From the NCBI GenBank assembly GCA_023431215.1, contig JAEYXR010000077.1, positions 1 through 28,560 of the forward strand: a DNA stretch of 28,560 nt, written 5' to 3'. Below the pieces are notes generated by a model that made no database searches, was not told the DNA's origin, and saw nothing but the letters and a program-made list of their open reading frames with translations. The stretch is from Bacillota bacterium (lineage in GTDB: Bacteria > Bacillota > Clostridia > Oscillospirales > Ruminococcaceae). Made by a program: the position numbers and the translations under genes. Position 1 is the stretch's first letter, and each line of letters begins with the position of its first letter. Below are positions 1-6,806 of this stretch, piece after piece.

Positions 1-484
1 AATCAATTTCCTCCTCCCGAGACTTAATGTCCCACTCTCTCCAGGGGGCGATAATGGGCATGTCGGGAGCAAAGGCTTTAATTGCCATTTCAAAGCGTAC
101 CTGATCATTTCCTTTGCCGGTGCAGCCATGACAAATGGCATCAGCACCTTCTTTCAAGGCAATTTCTGCAATGCGTTTGGCAATGGGGGGTCTTGCAAAA
201 GCAGTACCCAGCATATATTCCTCATACAATGCGCCTGCCTGCACACAAGGAAAAACATACTTATCCAGAAATTCCTTGGTCAAATCTTCTATGTAAAGCT
301 TGGAGGCACCCGTTTTCAGGGCTTTTTCTTCCAAACCCTCCAACTCATCCGCCTGCCCAACATTGCCAGATACGGCAATAATTTGGGGATTATTATAGTT
401 TTCCTTTAGCCAGGGTATGATGATTGAGGTATCAAGCCCGCCGGAATAAGCCAGCACTACCTTTTTAATTTTAGATTTATCCAT
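1..484 (-). CDS. argG: Argininosuccinate synthase, N-terminal part (runs off the window)
   Basis: ArgG joins citrulline and aspartate with ATP in the penultimate step of arginine synthesis, in the cytosol. Reading down from the ATG at 484, about 161 codons are present before the window edge. Residues 9-18 carry the PP-loop ATP pyrophosphatase motif (AYSGGLDTS), the hallmark of the family. Further on, the motif HGCTGKGNDQVRFE, conserved in argininosuccinate synthases, is read. The start is supported by a GGAGTG ribosome binding site six bases before ATG. It is the last gene on the minus strand here; a partner argH cannot be seen. The promoter region has ArgR-box-like palindromes, which suggests arginine repression. 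Identification is firm; only the length is unknown. Confidence 0.95.
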   Translation of the reverse strand, partial: MDKSKIKKVVLAYSGGLDTSIIIPWLKENYNNPQIIAVSGNVGQADELEGLEEKALKTGASKLYIEDLTKEFLDKYVFPCVQAGALYEEYMLGTAFARPPIAKRIAEIALKEGADAICHGCTGKGNDQVRFEMAIKAFAPDMPIIAPWREWDIKSREEEID

Positions 485-534
485 AATTGTCACTCCAATT
501 CTCAAATTGTTTATGTATAAATATTATCATTATA

Positions 535-569
535 TGTATTATTATACAATAGGTTTTTTCCAAACAAAC
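535..569 (-). promoter_or_regulatory. argG promoter with an ArgR-box-like palindrome over the -10
   Basis: On the minus strand a -10 box TATAAT lies at 546-541, about 57 bases before the argG ATG. The -35 region (about 562-569) is T-rich but weak. The palindrome TGTATTATTATACA at 535-548 fits the ArgR box pattern TGnAT-WWWW-ATnCA and overlaps the -10, where a bound repressor would block polymerase. The placement makes sense for argG, but AT-rich DNA gives such matches easily. Confidence 0.45.
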
Positions 570-626
570 CAATTTTCTCCCATTTGGCGGCTTTGACAAG
601 CTTAGTCATTTGCTTTTTGTATACTT

Positions 627-692
627 TGATTAATTATTCATTAATTGACTAAATATAAAGCAAATAAATCGCATTTGATGAATTTTAATTAA
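627..692. promoter_or_regulatory. Two distal ArgR-box-like sites upstream of argG
   Basis: TGATTAATTATTCA (627-640) and TGAATTTTAATTAA (679-692) each nearly match the ArgR consensus TGAAT-WWWW-ATTCA. They lie about 80-150 bases upstream of the proposed argG promoter, a spacing at which hexameric ArgR could bridge to the promoter-proximal site. The surrounding 485-770 region is very AT-rich and contains no credible gene, so chance matches are possible. Confidence 0.3.
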
Positions 693-771
693 CTTGTTCT
701 TTTTTTGATATACAATTAAGCTTATTTGTTGATTTATTGCTTTATTATACTATTGCCAAAAGATGCTTCTT

Positions 772-826
772 TACATAGTAAAACATCCGCCTGCCTTAAT
801 ACGGCACACAGATGTTTTACTATGTA
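772..826 (-). repeat. Long hairpin: 16-bp perfect inverted repeat in a gene-free stretch
   Basis: The arms 772-787 and 811-826 (TACATAGTAAAACATC and its exact complement) enclose 23 bases, which themselves pair (TGCC/GGCA at 792-795 and 803-806). On the minus strand two G-U pairs let the fold continue through nearly all 55 bases with one mismatch; on the plus strand those pairs become A-C mismatches. This strand asymmetry points to a structured RNA made from the minus strand, downstream of the gene ending at 964. No clean U-tract follows, so a standard terminator is not certain. A small palindromic repeat element is the alternative. Confidence 0.6.
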
Positions 827-911
827 TATTTATCTATCCTATTTTTATTAAAGTTGCCTGCAATGGTTTTAAATGATACCTCTATCAACAAGGGAATTGG
901 CTTAAAAAGGG

Positions 912-935
912 GTGCGTCCAATGCCTTATTGGCAC
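912..935 (-). terminator. Weak terminator-like hairpin after the sensor-type binding protein gene
   Basis: On the minus strand GTGCCAA (935-929) can pair with TTGG and, past a three-base bulge, CAC (to 912), followed by CCCC and a run of five T. It lies about 30 bases after the stop at 964, as expected for an operon end, but the bulge and C-spacer make it a weak candidate. Confidence 0.3.
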
Positions 936-963
936 AAGACACAACCCTTTCTCATTACTATTG

Positions 964-2067
964 CTATTCGGAACCGTGGCGCACCGTATACTCCTCTTTA
1001 ATTTCTTGCATCAGCGTCATGGCATATTCTCTTTGAGAAATTTCACGGTATGACCAAAAGGTATCACTCACCGGATAATCCCGCAGACGGTGGCTTAAGT
1101 TCTTTGGTGCTACCGTGTCTTCCCGAGCAGGCAGGGCATGGCTGATGGAGCAAATAAGCTCACTTCCGTCATGGGACAGTACAAAATCCATAAATGCCTT
1201 TGCTGCTGTCAGGCTTTTGGTGTCCTTTAAAATGGAGATAGGCATAATGCTCCATCCGGCATTGGCATAAACCGTAGGCTCCAACGGCAGTCCCAGGCTC
1301 TTGATGCGGTGCTGGCTTGAAAAAGCACCCAGTGTAATGGGGTAAAGCCCCATTGCTGTTTTTTGCGCTGCTGTCAGATCGGTAACGGCATATTCGCCCA
1401 CATTGTCGCCGATGGCTTTTAACAGTTTACTGCCTTCTTCTCTGCCATGGCTGCGCAACACCGATAAAGCCAGCGTTAGCCCTGTATAAGTGGTATCCGG
1501 GTCAGTCATTATAATCTTGTTTTTGTAACGGGGGTCGGCCAAATCCTGCAGGGTGGCTGGAGGCTGCTCACCGGGAAATACCGATTCAAATAAAGGCTCG
1601 TTGATGCCGATAGAAAGCATTTCCAAACAAACCGGCTCCCAAAAGCTGTCGTGGTCATTATAGCGCCAGCTGTAAGAGTCACTCCCCCCTGTCTGCTCAC
1701 GATATAGCAAATGGCCTTCCATCTTCATTGTCTCATGAAGATCGGTGGTTCCGCCCAAAAAAACATCGCATCGAGTGCCGGGCTCAGAAAGATAAGTAAG
1801 AGCCTGAGCAGGTGTTAAAACAGAATAGATAACATGGCAGTTGGTTCTTTCTTCAAAAACCTCCGCAACAAGTCTCAGAACGTCTTCACTCATGGACGCC
1901 GCCACATAAATTGTACTTCCAGATATTTCTGCCAGCTCCCAGCTGCTGCTTACATATACCGGAGCAGCCTGGTCTTGGGGTTTAGGACTGTTAGGTGCGG
2001 CAAAAGTACTGCTGCAGCATAGCATAATAAATACTGCCGCCAGTATCAGACAATGCTTTTGCAGCAT
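964..2067 (-). CDS. Secreted substrate-binding protein, Fe3+/phosphosugar type (SBP family 1), probable sensor subunit
   Basis: A 367-residue extracellular solute-binding protein. The ATG at 2067 is chosen because GGAGG stands seven bases upstream; an earlier in-frame ATG at 2091 lacks a site and would encode eight extra residues. Residues 1-24 form a signal peptide ending TFA-AP, with no convincing lipobox. The mature part shows the group's pattern: a start like TIYVAASMSEDV, then CDVFLGG, the ATLQDLADPRYKNKI hinge segment and ANAGWSIMPISI. The family includes FbpA/AfuA and the sensor HptA. It is the last gene of the block response regulator, kinase, membrane protein, SBP, and has no permease of its own beside it. 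That context suggests it presents ligand to the kinase (as HptA or PgtC do) rather than, or as well as, feeding the importer at 5716-9812. Family firm, sensing role inferred. Confidence 0.8.
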   Translation of the reverse strand: MLQKHCLILAAVFIMLCCSSTFAAPNSPKPQDQAAPVYVSSSWELAEISGSTIYVAASMSEDVLRLVAEVFEERTNCHVIYSVLTPAQALTYLSEPGTRCDVFLGGTTDLHETMKMEGHLLYREQTGGSDSYSWRYNDHDSFWEPVCLEMLSIGINEPLFESVFPGEQPPATLQDLADPRYKNKIIMTDPDTTYTGLTLALSVLRSHGREEGSKLLKAIGDNVGEYAVTDLTAAQKTAMGLYPITLGAFSSQHRIKSLGLPLEPTVYANAGWSIMPISILKDTKSLTAAKAFMDFVLSHDGSELICSISHALPAREDTVAPKNLSHRLRDYPVSDTFWSYREISQREYAMTLMQEIKEEYTVRHGSE

Positions 2068-2096
2068 AACAAAACCTCCCTGCTTTGGCAAAGAAA

Positions 2097-2894
2097 CTAC
2101 AGCTTATGGTAAATGGCATCAACATCTCCGGTGAGCACCATTACCATGCCGTTTCCTCCGCTTACATCATAAACCTCTATGGTATCGCTGTCGTAAAGTG
2201 CCAGCATAATTGTGTCGCTAATATTACCAAACCGTTTCACTGTTATGATACCGGAGGGTGTTTCACGGTTGCGTATATGGTATTCAATGTCAATGGGGTT
2301 GGGTACTTCCCTGCATGTCAGCAGTGCCGACCGCAGCAGCTCAACGGCATCTCCGCCCAAAGTTTGCGATATCCCGTTTCTCGTAATGGCAATATGGTGC
2401 TGGGGATAAAAAAAGCTTGCCAGATTGGTCAGGGTATACATTTCTTCGGTAAGCATCCTGCAAAGCGACTCCAACTCAAAAACCATACTGCTTCCGCCGT
2501 AGGCGTTTCCCTCATAGCACAGGGTACTTTCAAGCACAAATGCAATGCTTGTCCCGTCAATATAAGTAATTTTCCCCTCAAGGGCTTCGCTTTCGGGGAC
2601 TTGGGAAGAGCCTATATAATAAAGGGAAATTCTTCCCATTAGCTGCGATAACTCAAAAATTTTGTTTCTGTCCTCCAACTCGGACGAGCCCCACCGCGGT
2701 GCTCTGATTTCAGCAGAAACCGGCACAACCGATGTACGGCGCTGCATTACGACATCACGGTCATCAATGAGTACTGTACGCTGTGTACCAAAGGTGGCCA
2801 CACAAAGCCAGACGCTGGCTGTCAGCAATACAGAAACATATACCGCCAGAAAAACATTGCGGGCACAAATGCCCTGTTTCTTTTTTTTGTCCAC
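2097..2894 (-). CDS. Unrecognised membrane-anchored protein in the sensor gene block
   Basis: A 265-residue protein I do not recognise. The start is GTG at 2894 with GGAGGGAG six bases upstream. The N-terminus is MDKKKKQG followed by one hydrophobic segment (about residues 13-35), so it should be anchored in the membrane with the rest (about 230 residues) outside. The outer part has no motif I can name; it looks like a mixed alpha/beta domain with a hydrophobic strand-rich C-terminal half. The SBP gene follows after 29 bases, so they are probably cotranscribed. The 244-base gap back to the kinase gene shows no clear gene or strong promoter. Location suggests a partner of the kinase or of the SBP, for instance a ligand-presenting or anti-sensor protein, but this is inference from position only. 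Confidence 0.7.
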   Translation of the reverse strand: MDKKKKQGICARNVFLAVYVSVLLTASVWLCVATFGTQRTVLIDDRDVVMQRRTSVVPVSAEIRAPRWGSSELEDRNKIFELSQLMGRISLYYIGSSQVPESEALEGKITYIDGTSIAFVLESTLCYEGNAYGGSSMVFELESLCRMLTEEMYTLTNLASFFYPQHHIAITRNGISQTLGGDAVELLRSALLTCREVPNPIDIEYHIRNRETPSGIITVKRFGNISDTIMLALYDSDTIEVYDVSGGNGMVMVLTGDVDAIYHKL

Positions 2895-3138
2895 CGTGTG
2901 CTCCCTCCGGATTTAAAGCTGAAACCGCCCCACGTTTGTGCTGCCTGCACGTGAAGAAAGAATGATAAAAACAGATTTGCCTAATCTTTAAAAGGGCAGT
3001 TTATAGCACCATCTGTACGCTGTGCTGTATTATGATTTTGCAAACTACCCTATGGTATTATCATTTGTGAAAAGCTTTTTGTCTTATTTATGTTAATAAA
3101 AGCACAAAACCGATGGCTTATTTGCTACTGCCACAGCA

Positions 3139-4572
3139 TCAAATTCTTCTTGCCATATGATGTGGTTGACTATCTTTTCCGTTCTTGCTTTGAAAGTATA
3201 GGGTAACCTCCATCCCTTTGCCGGGCTGGCTGGTAACATCAATATCACCGCCCTGGGCTGTCATAATGCCCTTGCAGATAGAAAGCCCCAACCCGCTGCC
3301 TCCGGAAGGAGATTTGGCCGGGCGGTAAAAAGGCTCAAACAAACGCTTTAGCTGGGCAGGATCCAGCCCTTTTCCGTTGTCCTTAATCATCACACGCAAA
3401 GGCATTGAACCCGATGTAATTGTGATGCAGGTGCCGCCGCTGTGCAAAATAGAGTTGTCCAGTACGTTAAGAATCACCTCACGTACTCTTTGACGATCAA
3501 AATATACAGATAACCCGCCACACAGGTTACTGATGGAAATGCCACATCGCTGCAGCCGGGGAGAAAGCAGTTCTGCACATTCGTCACATAGCTCGTTAAG
3601 CAAAAACCATTCCGGCTTAAACTCATATTCCGTTTTTTGAAATCTGGAGATATCAATGATATCTTCTACAACCTCCAACAGGTCCTTACCTGCCTGCTCG
3701 ATATAGGCTCCGCTGAGCACCACATCTTCATTCTGGCTAATGCGCTGTATAATTTCAGAATATCCAATAATAGAGGTTAGGGGAGTTTTTAGCTGGTGAG
3801 TGGCACTGTTAAAAAACAGGTTTTGCTTTTCCTTTTCCTGTGCCAAGCGCCGGATATTACGTAAATTTGCTTCACGCATAGAACGAAAAGCCTGCTCCAG
3901 CTCCAATATTTCTCCATCGGAGCAATCAATATTTTCCAGGGGGAGACTCATATCCTCTTCTACCTTGCGTACTGAATCTTTTAAGTCTAAAATGGGTCGG
4001 GTAAAGGAATTGGCGATAAATATGCTCATGATAAAGCAAATAATGCCTACTAACAGGGTGATGACTACCAACAGCAGTGAAAAGTTACGCACCAAACCCA
4101 TGTCCTCTTGAAAGGCAAGATACCGCACTGCTCCAACCGTAAGATTACCGCTGTAAATTGGGCTGGAAAAGGAGATATACGGCCTGCCCTGGGTAACAAA
4201 AAAGGTATATGCCTTGGTGCCCGATACCGCCTGAGCAACATCATCGGTTAACCCAAAGCCTGAGGTGAGGCCGGAATCTCCAATCAGCTCCTGAGTATCC
4301 GAGTAAATTTGAACCCGTACATTTATACTATCGGACAAGGTTTTGCAGAATGTACCGGCCGCCGCCCTCAGCTCTCGCTTTTGCTCGTCCAAATTCCATC
4401 TGTGAGACAGTTGTTCCATAACATAAAGCTGGCTGTTGTGGCTTTCGCTCAGCAGCAAATCTACCGTAGAACTGCGCATCAAGCTGTAAATGGCAGTCAG
4501 CGAGGCTGAAGAGAATAAAATCAGCAGTGGAAGTATCATCATCAAATTCATACGGATAATACGGTATCTCAT
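3139..4572 (-). CDS. Membrane sensor histidine kinase (HisKA/HATPase class)
   Basis: A 477-residue two-component kinase. Two membrane segments (about residues 10-32 and 163-188) flank an extracellular sensor domain of about 130 residues. A HAMP linker (about 189-242) is followed by the dimerisation/phosphoacceptor helix with H259 (THQLKTPLTS). The ATP-binding domain has N373 in the N box (NVLDNSI), DNGKGL at 398-403 and GGSGLGL at 424-430. All catalytic motifs look intact. The start is uncertain: the ATG at 4572 has AAAAAAGGA directly against it, too close to be ideal, and another ATG lies seven codons in. It follows the response regulator gene by 175 bases, an unusually long gap for such a pair. 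The extracellular domain probably senses ligand directly or through the nearby binding protein. Confidence 0.9.
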   Translation of the reverse strand: MRYRIIRMNLMMILPLLILFSSASLTAIYSLMRSSTVDLLLSESHNSQLYVMEQLSHRWNLDEQKRELRAAAGTFCKTLSDSINVRVQIYSDTQELIGDSGLTSGFGLTDDVAQAVSGTKAYTFFVTQGRPYISFSSPIYSGNLTVGAVRYLAFQEDMGLVRNFSLLLVVITLLVGIICFIMSIFIANSFTRPILDLKDSVRKVEEDMSLPLENIDCSDGEILELEQAFRSMREANLRNIRRLAQEKEKQNLFFNSATHQLKTPLTSIIGYSEIIQRISQNEDVVLSGAYIEQAGKDLLEVVEDIIDISRFQKTEYEFKPEWFLLNELCDECAELLSPRLQRCGISISNLCGGLSVYFDRQRVREVILNVLDNSILHSGGTCITITSGSMPLRVMIKDNGKGLDPAQLKRLFEPFYRPAKSPSGGSGLGLSICKGIMTAQGGDIDVTSQPGKGMEVTLYFQSKNGKDSQPHHMARRI

Positions 4573-4747
4573 TCCTTTTTTCAGCTTTCAACACCCCGCC
4601 TTCCTGTATCAAGTTACAGGTAGTATCGTTGTAAACCAGCATATCTTTTTATGGGTAAACAGTAATACAGCAAATTATATCATTCTTCGGTATCATCAAA
4701 AGGGCGGTAAACTTTTAAGTTGTGCAATCTTGTCAGTATTTTGGGCA

Positions 4748-5446
4748 CTATGTTCCTTCGGGCAGCTCAAACCGGTAACCCACGCCATAACATGTTTTGA
4801 CATAATCTCCGCAGGGTCCCAGCTTATCCCGCAGCCGCTTGATTAAAATATCCACAGATCGGCTATTGCCCAAATAACTGTATCCCCAAATGTTCTCCAA
4901 CAGCTCCATGCGCTTAATTACTCGCTTGCGGTTATGTATCAGGTAGCACAGCATATCAAATTCTCGAAATGTCAGTGTTACCTCCTGCCCCTGTACCTGA
5001 ACCTTGCGTCCGTCCTCATCAATGACAAGTTGTCCAAATACAGTTTTTTCTGGTGCGGCAACTTGTGGAATGGTGTCTTTGGTAAGGCTGATACGCCTCC
5101 AAAGGGTTTTCACCCTTAACACAAGCTCTTTATTGTCAAAGGGCTTGGTGATATAATCATCTGCTCCAAGCTCCAACCCTAAGATTTTGCTGGTGCGCTT
5201 GTCGTTGGCGGTAATAAAGATAACTGCGGCCGAATGATCAATTTCCTGGATGCTACGAAGTACATCATAGCCATCCATATCTGGTAAAAAAATATCCAGC
5301 AGTACAATATCCGGTTTGTGTGCGCTATAAAGCTCAATTGCTTCTTTGCCTGTAAAGGCACAAATGGTGTCGTAGCCTTCCAGCTTAAGGTTCATGCGGA
5401 TTAAATTTACAATGCTTGGCTCATCATCCACAATTAAAACTCTCAA
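4748..5446 (-). CDS. Response regulator, OmpR/PhoB family
   Basis: A 232-residue DNA-binding response regulator. I place the start at TTG 5446 because GAGGTGA lies five bases upstream and the protein then opens MRVLIVDDE, as family members do; an ATG at 5482 would add twelve atypical residues. The receiver domain (about 1-120) has the acidic pair D7/D8, phosphoacceptor D51 (VLLD), T79 and K101 (KPF). The C-terminal winged helix (about 135-230) contains LTFREFDMLCYL, the NRKRVIKRMELLENIWGY recognition region and DILIKRLRDKLG. It should be phosphorylated by the downstream kinase. Likely targets are its own promoter and that of the importer operon ending just upstream; both carry the motif TTGTTACAA. 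Pairing is firm, targets are inferred. Confidence 0.92.
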   Translation of the reverse strand: MRVLIVDDEPSIVNLIRMNLKLEGYDTICAFTGKEAIELYSAHKPDIVLLDIFLPDMDGYDVLRSIQEIDHSAAVIFITANDKRTSKILGLELGADDYITKPFDNKELVLRVKTLWRRISLTKDTIPQVAAPEKTVFGQLVIDEDGRKVQVQGQEVTLTFREFDMLCYLIHNRKRVIKRMELLENIWGYSYLGNSRSVDILIKRLRDKLGPCGDYVKTCYGVGYRFELPEGT

Positions 5447-5525
5447 GTGTTTCACCTCTAACCGCCAAATTCTACTTTTCATTTTAATGTTATATCCATA
5501 ATTTGTCTATCAAGTTAAAGGTGAA

Positions 5526-5534
5526 TTGTTACAA
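5526..5534. promoter_or_regulatory. TTGTTACAA motif upstream of the response regulator gene
   Basis: The near-palindrome TTGTTACAA, with a longer TTGTT...AACAA symmetry around 5526-5542, lies about 80 bases before the response regulator start. The same nine bases in the opposite orientation stand upstream of the importer operon (9927-9935). A shared site would fit control by the encoded response regulator, but two copies are thin evidence. Confidence 0.3.
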
Positions 5535-5611
5535 TGCAACAAAACAAGGGTCAAATACAGTCAAAAACACAATAAAAGCAAAAAATATGTCGAAAAATTA
5601 ATTTATTAAAA

Positions 5612-5649
5612 TGCCTCCAGTCAACGGTGACGATCGCTGACCGGAGGCA
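5612..5649 (-). terminator. Rho-independent terminator after the importer operon
   Basis: On the minus strand a 12-bp stem (5649-5638 with 5623-5612, including TGCCTCCGGTCA and one G-U pair) closes a 14-base loop and is followed by TTTT and an AT-rich tail. The G-U pair works only in minus-strand RNA. It ends the transcript of the binding protein, permease and ATPase genes and separates it from the response regulator gene. Confidence 0.8.
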
Positions 5650-5658
5650 CGTTATTTC

Positions 5659-5708
5659 CTGTTTCACAGATTTTATTGGGACGGGAGAGACAAAATCTGC
5701 GGAAACAG
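5659..5708 (-). other. Second hairpin directly after the ATPase stop codon
   Basis: CTGTTTC (5659-5665) and CAGATTTT (5667-5674) pair with AAAATCTG (5692-5699) and GAAACAG (5702-5708), giving a 15-bp interrupted stem seven bases after the stop at 5716. With no U-tract it is more likely an mRNA 3'-end stabiliser working with the terminator at 5612-5649 than a terminator itself. Confidence 0.5.
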
Positions 5709-5715
5709 AAAGACA

Positions 5716-6786
5716 TCAGGTTATTATTTTTGTATGGTCATCTTTGCCGTCATCCTCATACACAATAAACTCATTGATATTAAGGAAAATAGACTTTTGA
5801 CCATAAAGATAGTCATAGCTGTGACTGTCTGCAATTACTCTGATTTGTTCTCCGCCAATGCTTACACGGCAGTCATTGATATCACCCAGATAGAACATAG
5901 AATCCAGATGTCCCTGGAGCATACCTTCTGTCAGAGAGAAGGATATATTTTCGGGACGAATAGCAACTACTACCTTGCCGGTGCGGGGGCCATTGTAGGG
6001 AATAGATTGTCCCAATCCCAAAAGCTCAATTCTGCCGCCCTTGACCTCACCCCGCAAAAAGTTTACCTTGCCCACAAAATCTGCCACAAATTGGTTGACA
6101 GGGTTGCGGTAAATTTCTGTGGGGGTGCCAATTTGCTGTACCACGCCGCGGTTGATAACAATGATTCGGTCAGACATTGCCATAGCCTCGGTTTGGTCAT
6201 GGGTAACATACACAACGGTTATGCCAAAATGCTTTTGAATTTCCTTAATTTCAAAACGCATGCTTTCGCGCAGCTTTGCGTCAAGGTTAGACAACGGTTC
6301 ATCCAAGAGCAAAAGGCTTGGCTCCGCAACCAGTGCGCGTCCCAATGCCACACGTTGCTGCTGACCGCCGGACAGCTGTGAAGGCAATCTTTGGGCATAT
6401 TGGCTTAAATGTACAACCTCCAAAATGCGGTCTACCTTTTCCTGTATTTCAGCTTTTGGCAGTTTTTTAATTTTTAGAGGATAAGCTACGTTTTCAAACA
6501 CTGACATATGTGGCCATACCGCATAAGACTGAAATACCATGCCGATATCCCGTTTTTCCGGCGGCACAAAGACTTTGTCTGAGCTGACAATTTTGTCGCC
6601 AATACTGATTTCACCGGAGGTGGGCTTTTCAAATCCTGCAATCATACGCAGCATTGTGGTTTTGCCGCAGCCCGAGGGACCAAGCAGGGTAATAAACTCT
6701 TTGTCACCAAAAACCTGATCAAATTCTTTTAATACCACAACATCGCCAAAGGCTTTGGTTACATTTTTTATAGTAACAGTAGACAT
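5716..6786 (-). CDS. ABC importer ATPase, FbpC/PotA class
   Basis: A 356-residue ATP-binding subunit that drives uptake through the permease encoded just upstream. The start is set at ATG 6786 (GGGAG ten bases before), 20 bases after the permease stop; upstream in-frame codons overlap the permease gene and do not look like family sequence. Walker A is at 36-44 (GPSGCGKTT), the Q-loop around FQSYAVWPHM (86-94), the signature LSGGQQQR at 138-145, Walker B LLLLDE at 158-163 and the H-loop in VVYVTHDQ. The last 110 or so residues form a TOBE-type regulatory domain. The AVWPHM variant is typical of the iron/phosphosugar/phosphonate branch rather than of true PotA, but substrate cannot be read from the ATPase. 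Last gene of its operon, followed by two hairpins. Confidence 0.92.
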   Translation of the reverse strand: MSTVTIKNVTKAFGDVVVLKEFDQVFGDKEFITLLGPSGCGKTTMLRMIAGFEKPTSGEISIGDKIVSSDKVFVPPEKRDIGMVFQSYAVWPHMSVFENVAYPLKIKKLPKAEIQEKVDRILEVVHLSQYAQRLPSQLSGGQQQRVALGRALVAEPSLLLLDEPLSNLDAKLRESMRFEIKEIQKHFGITVVYVTHDQTEAMAMSDRIIVINRGVVQQIGTPTEIYRNPVNQFVADFVGKVNFLRGEVKGGRIELLGLGQSIPYNGPRTGKVVVAIRPENISFSLTEGMLQGHLDSMFYLGDINDCRVSIGGEQIRVIADSHSYDYLYGQKSIFLNINEFIVYEDDGKDDHTKIIT

Positions 6787-6806
6787 GTGTTGGACACTCC
6801 CTTCCC

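Noticed and set aside
2085..2642. 185-codon open frame on the plus strand
   Set aside because: It lies antisense to the membrane-anchored protein gene (2097-2894), which has a proper binding site, signal-anchor segment and operon context. The plus-strand product has no family features.
4328..4642. Frame extending upstream of the kinase start, possible frameshifted N-terminus
   Set aside because: Its sequence does not resemble a kinase N-terminus, and the in-frame kinase protein already begins with a membrane segment as expected.
5734..6381. 215-codon open frame on the plus strand
   Set aside because: It is antisense to the ABC ATPase, whose Walker motifs are intact; the plus frame is a shadow.
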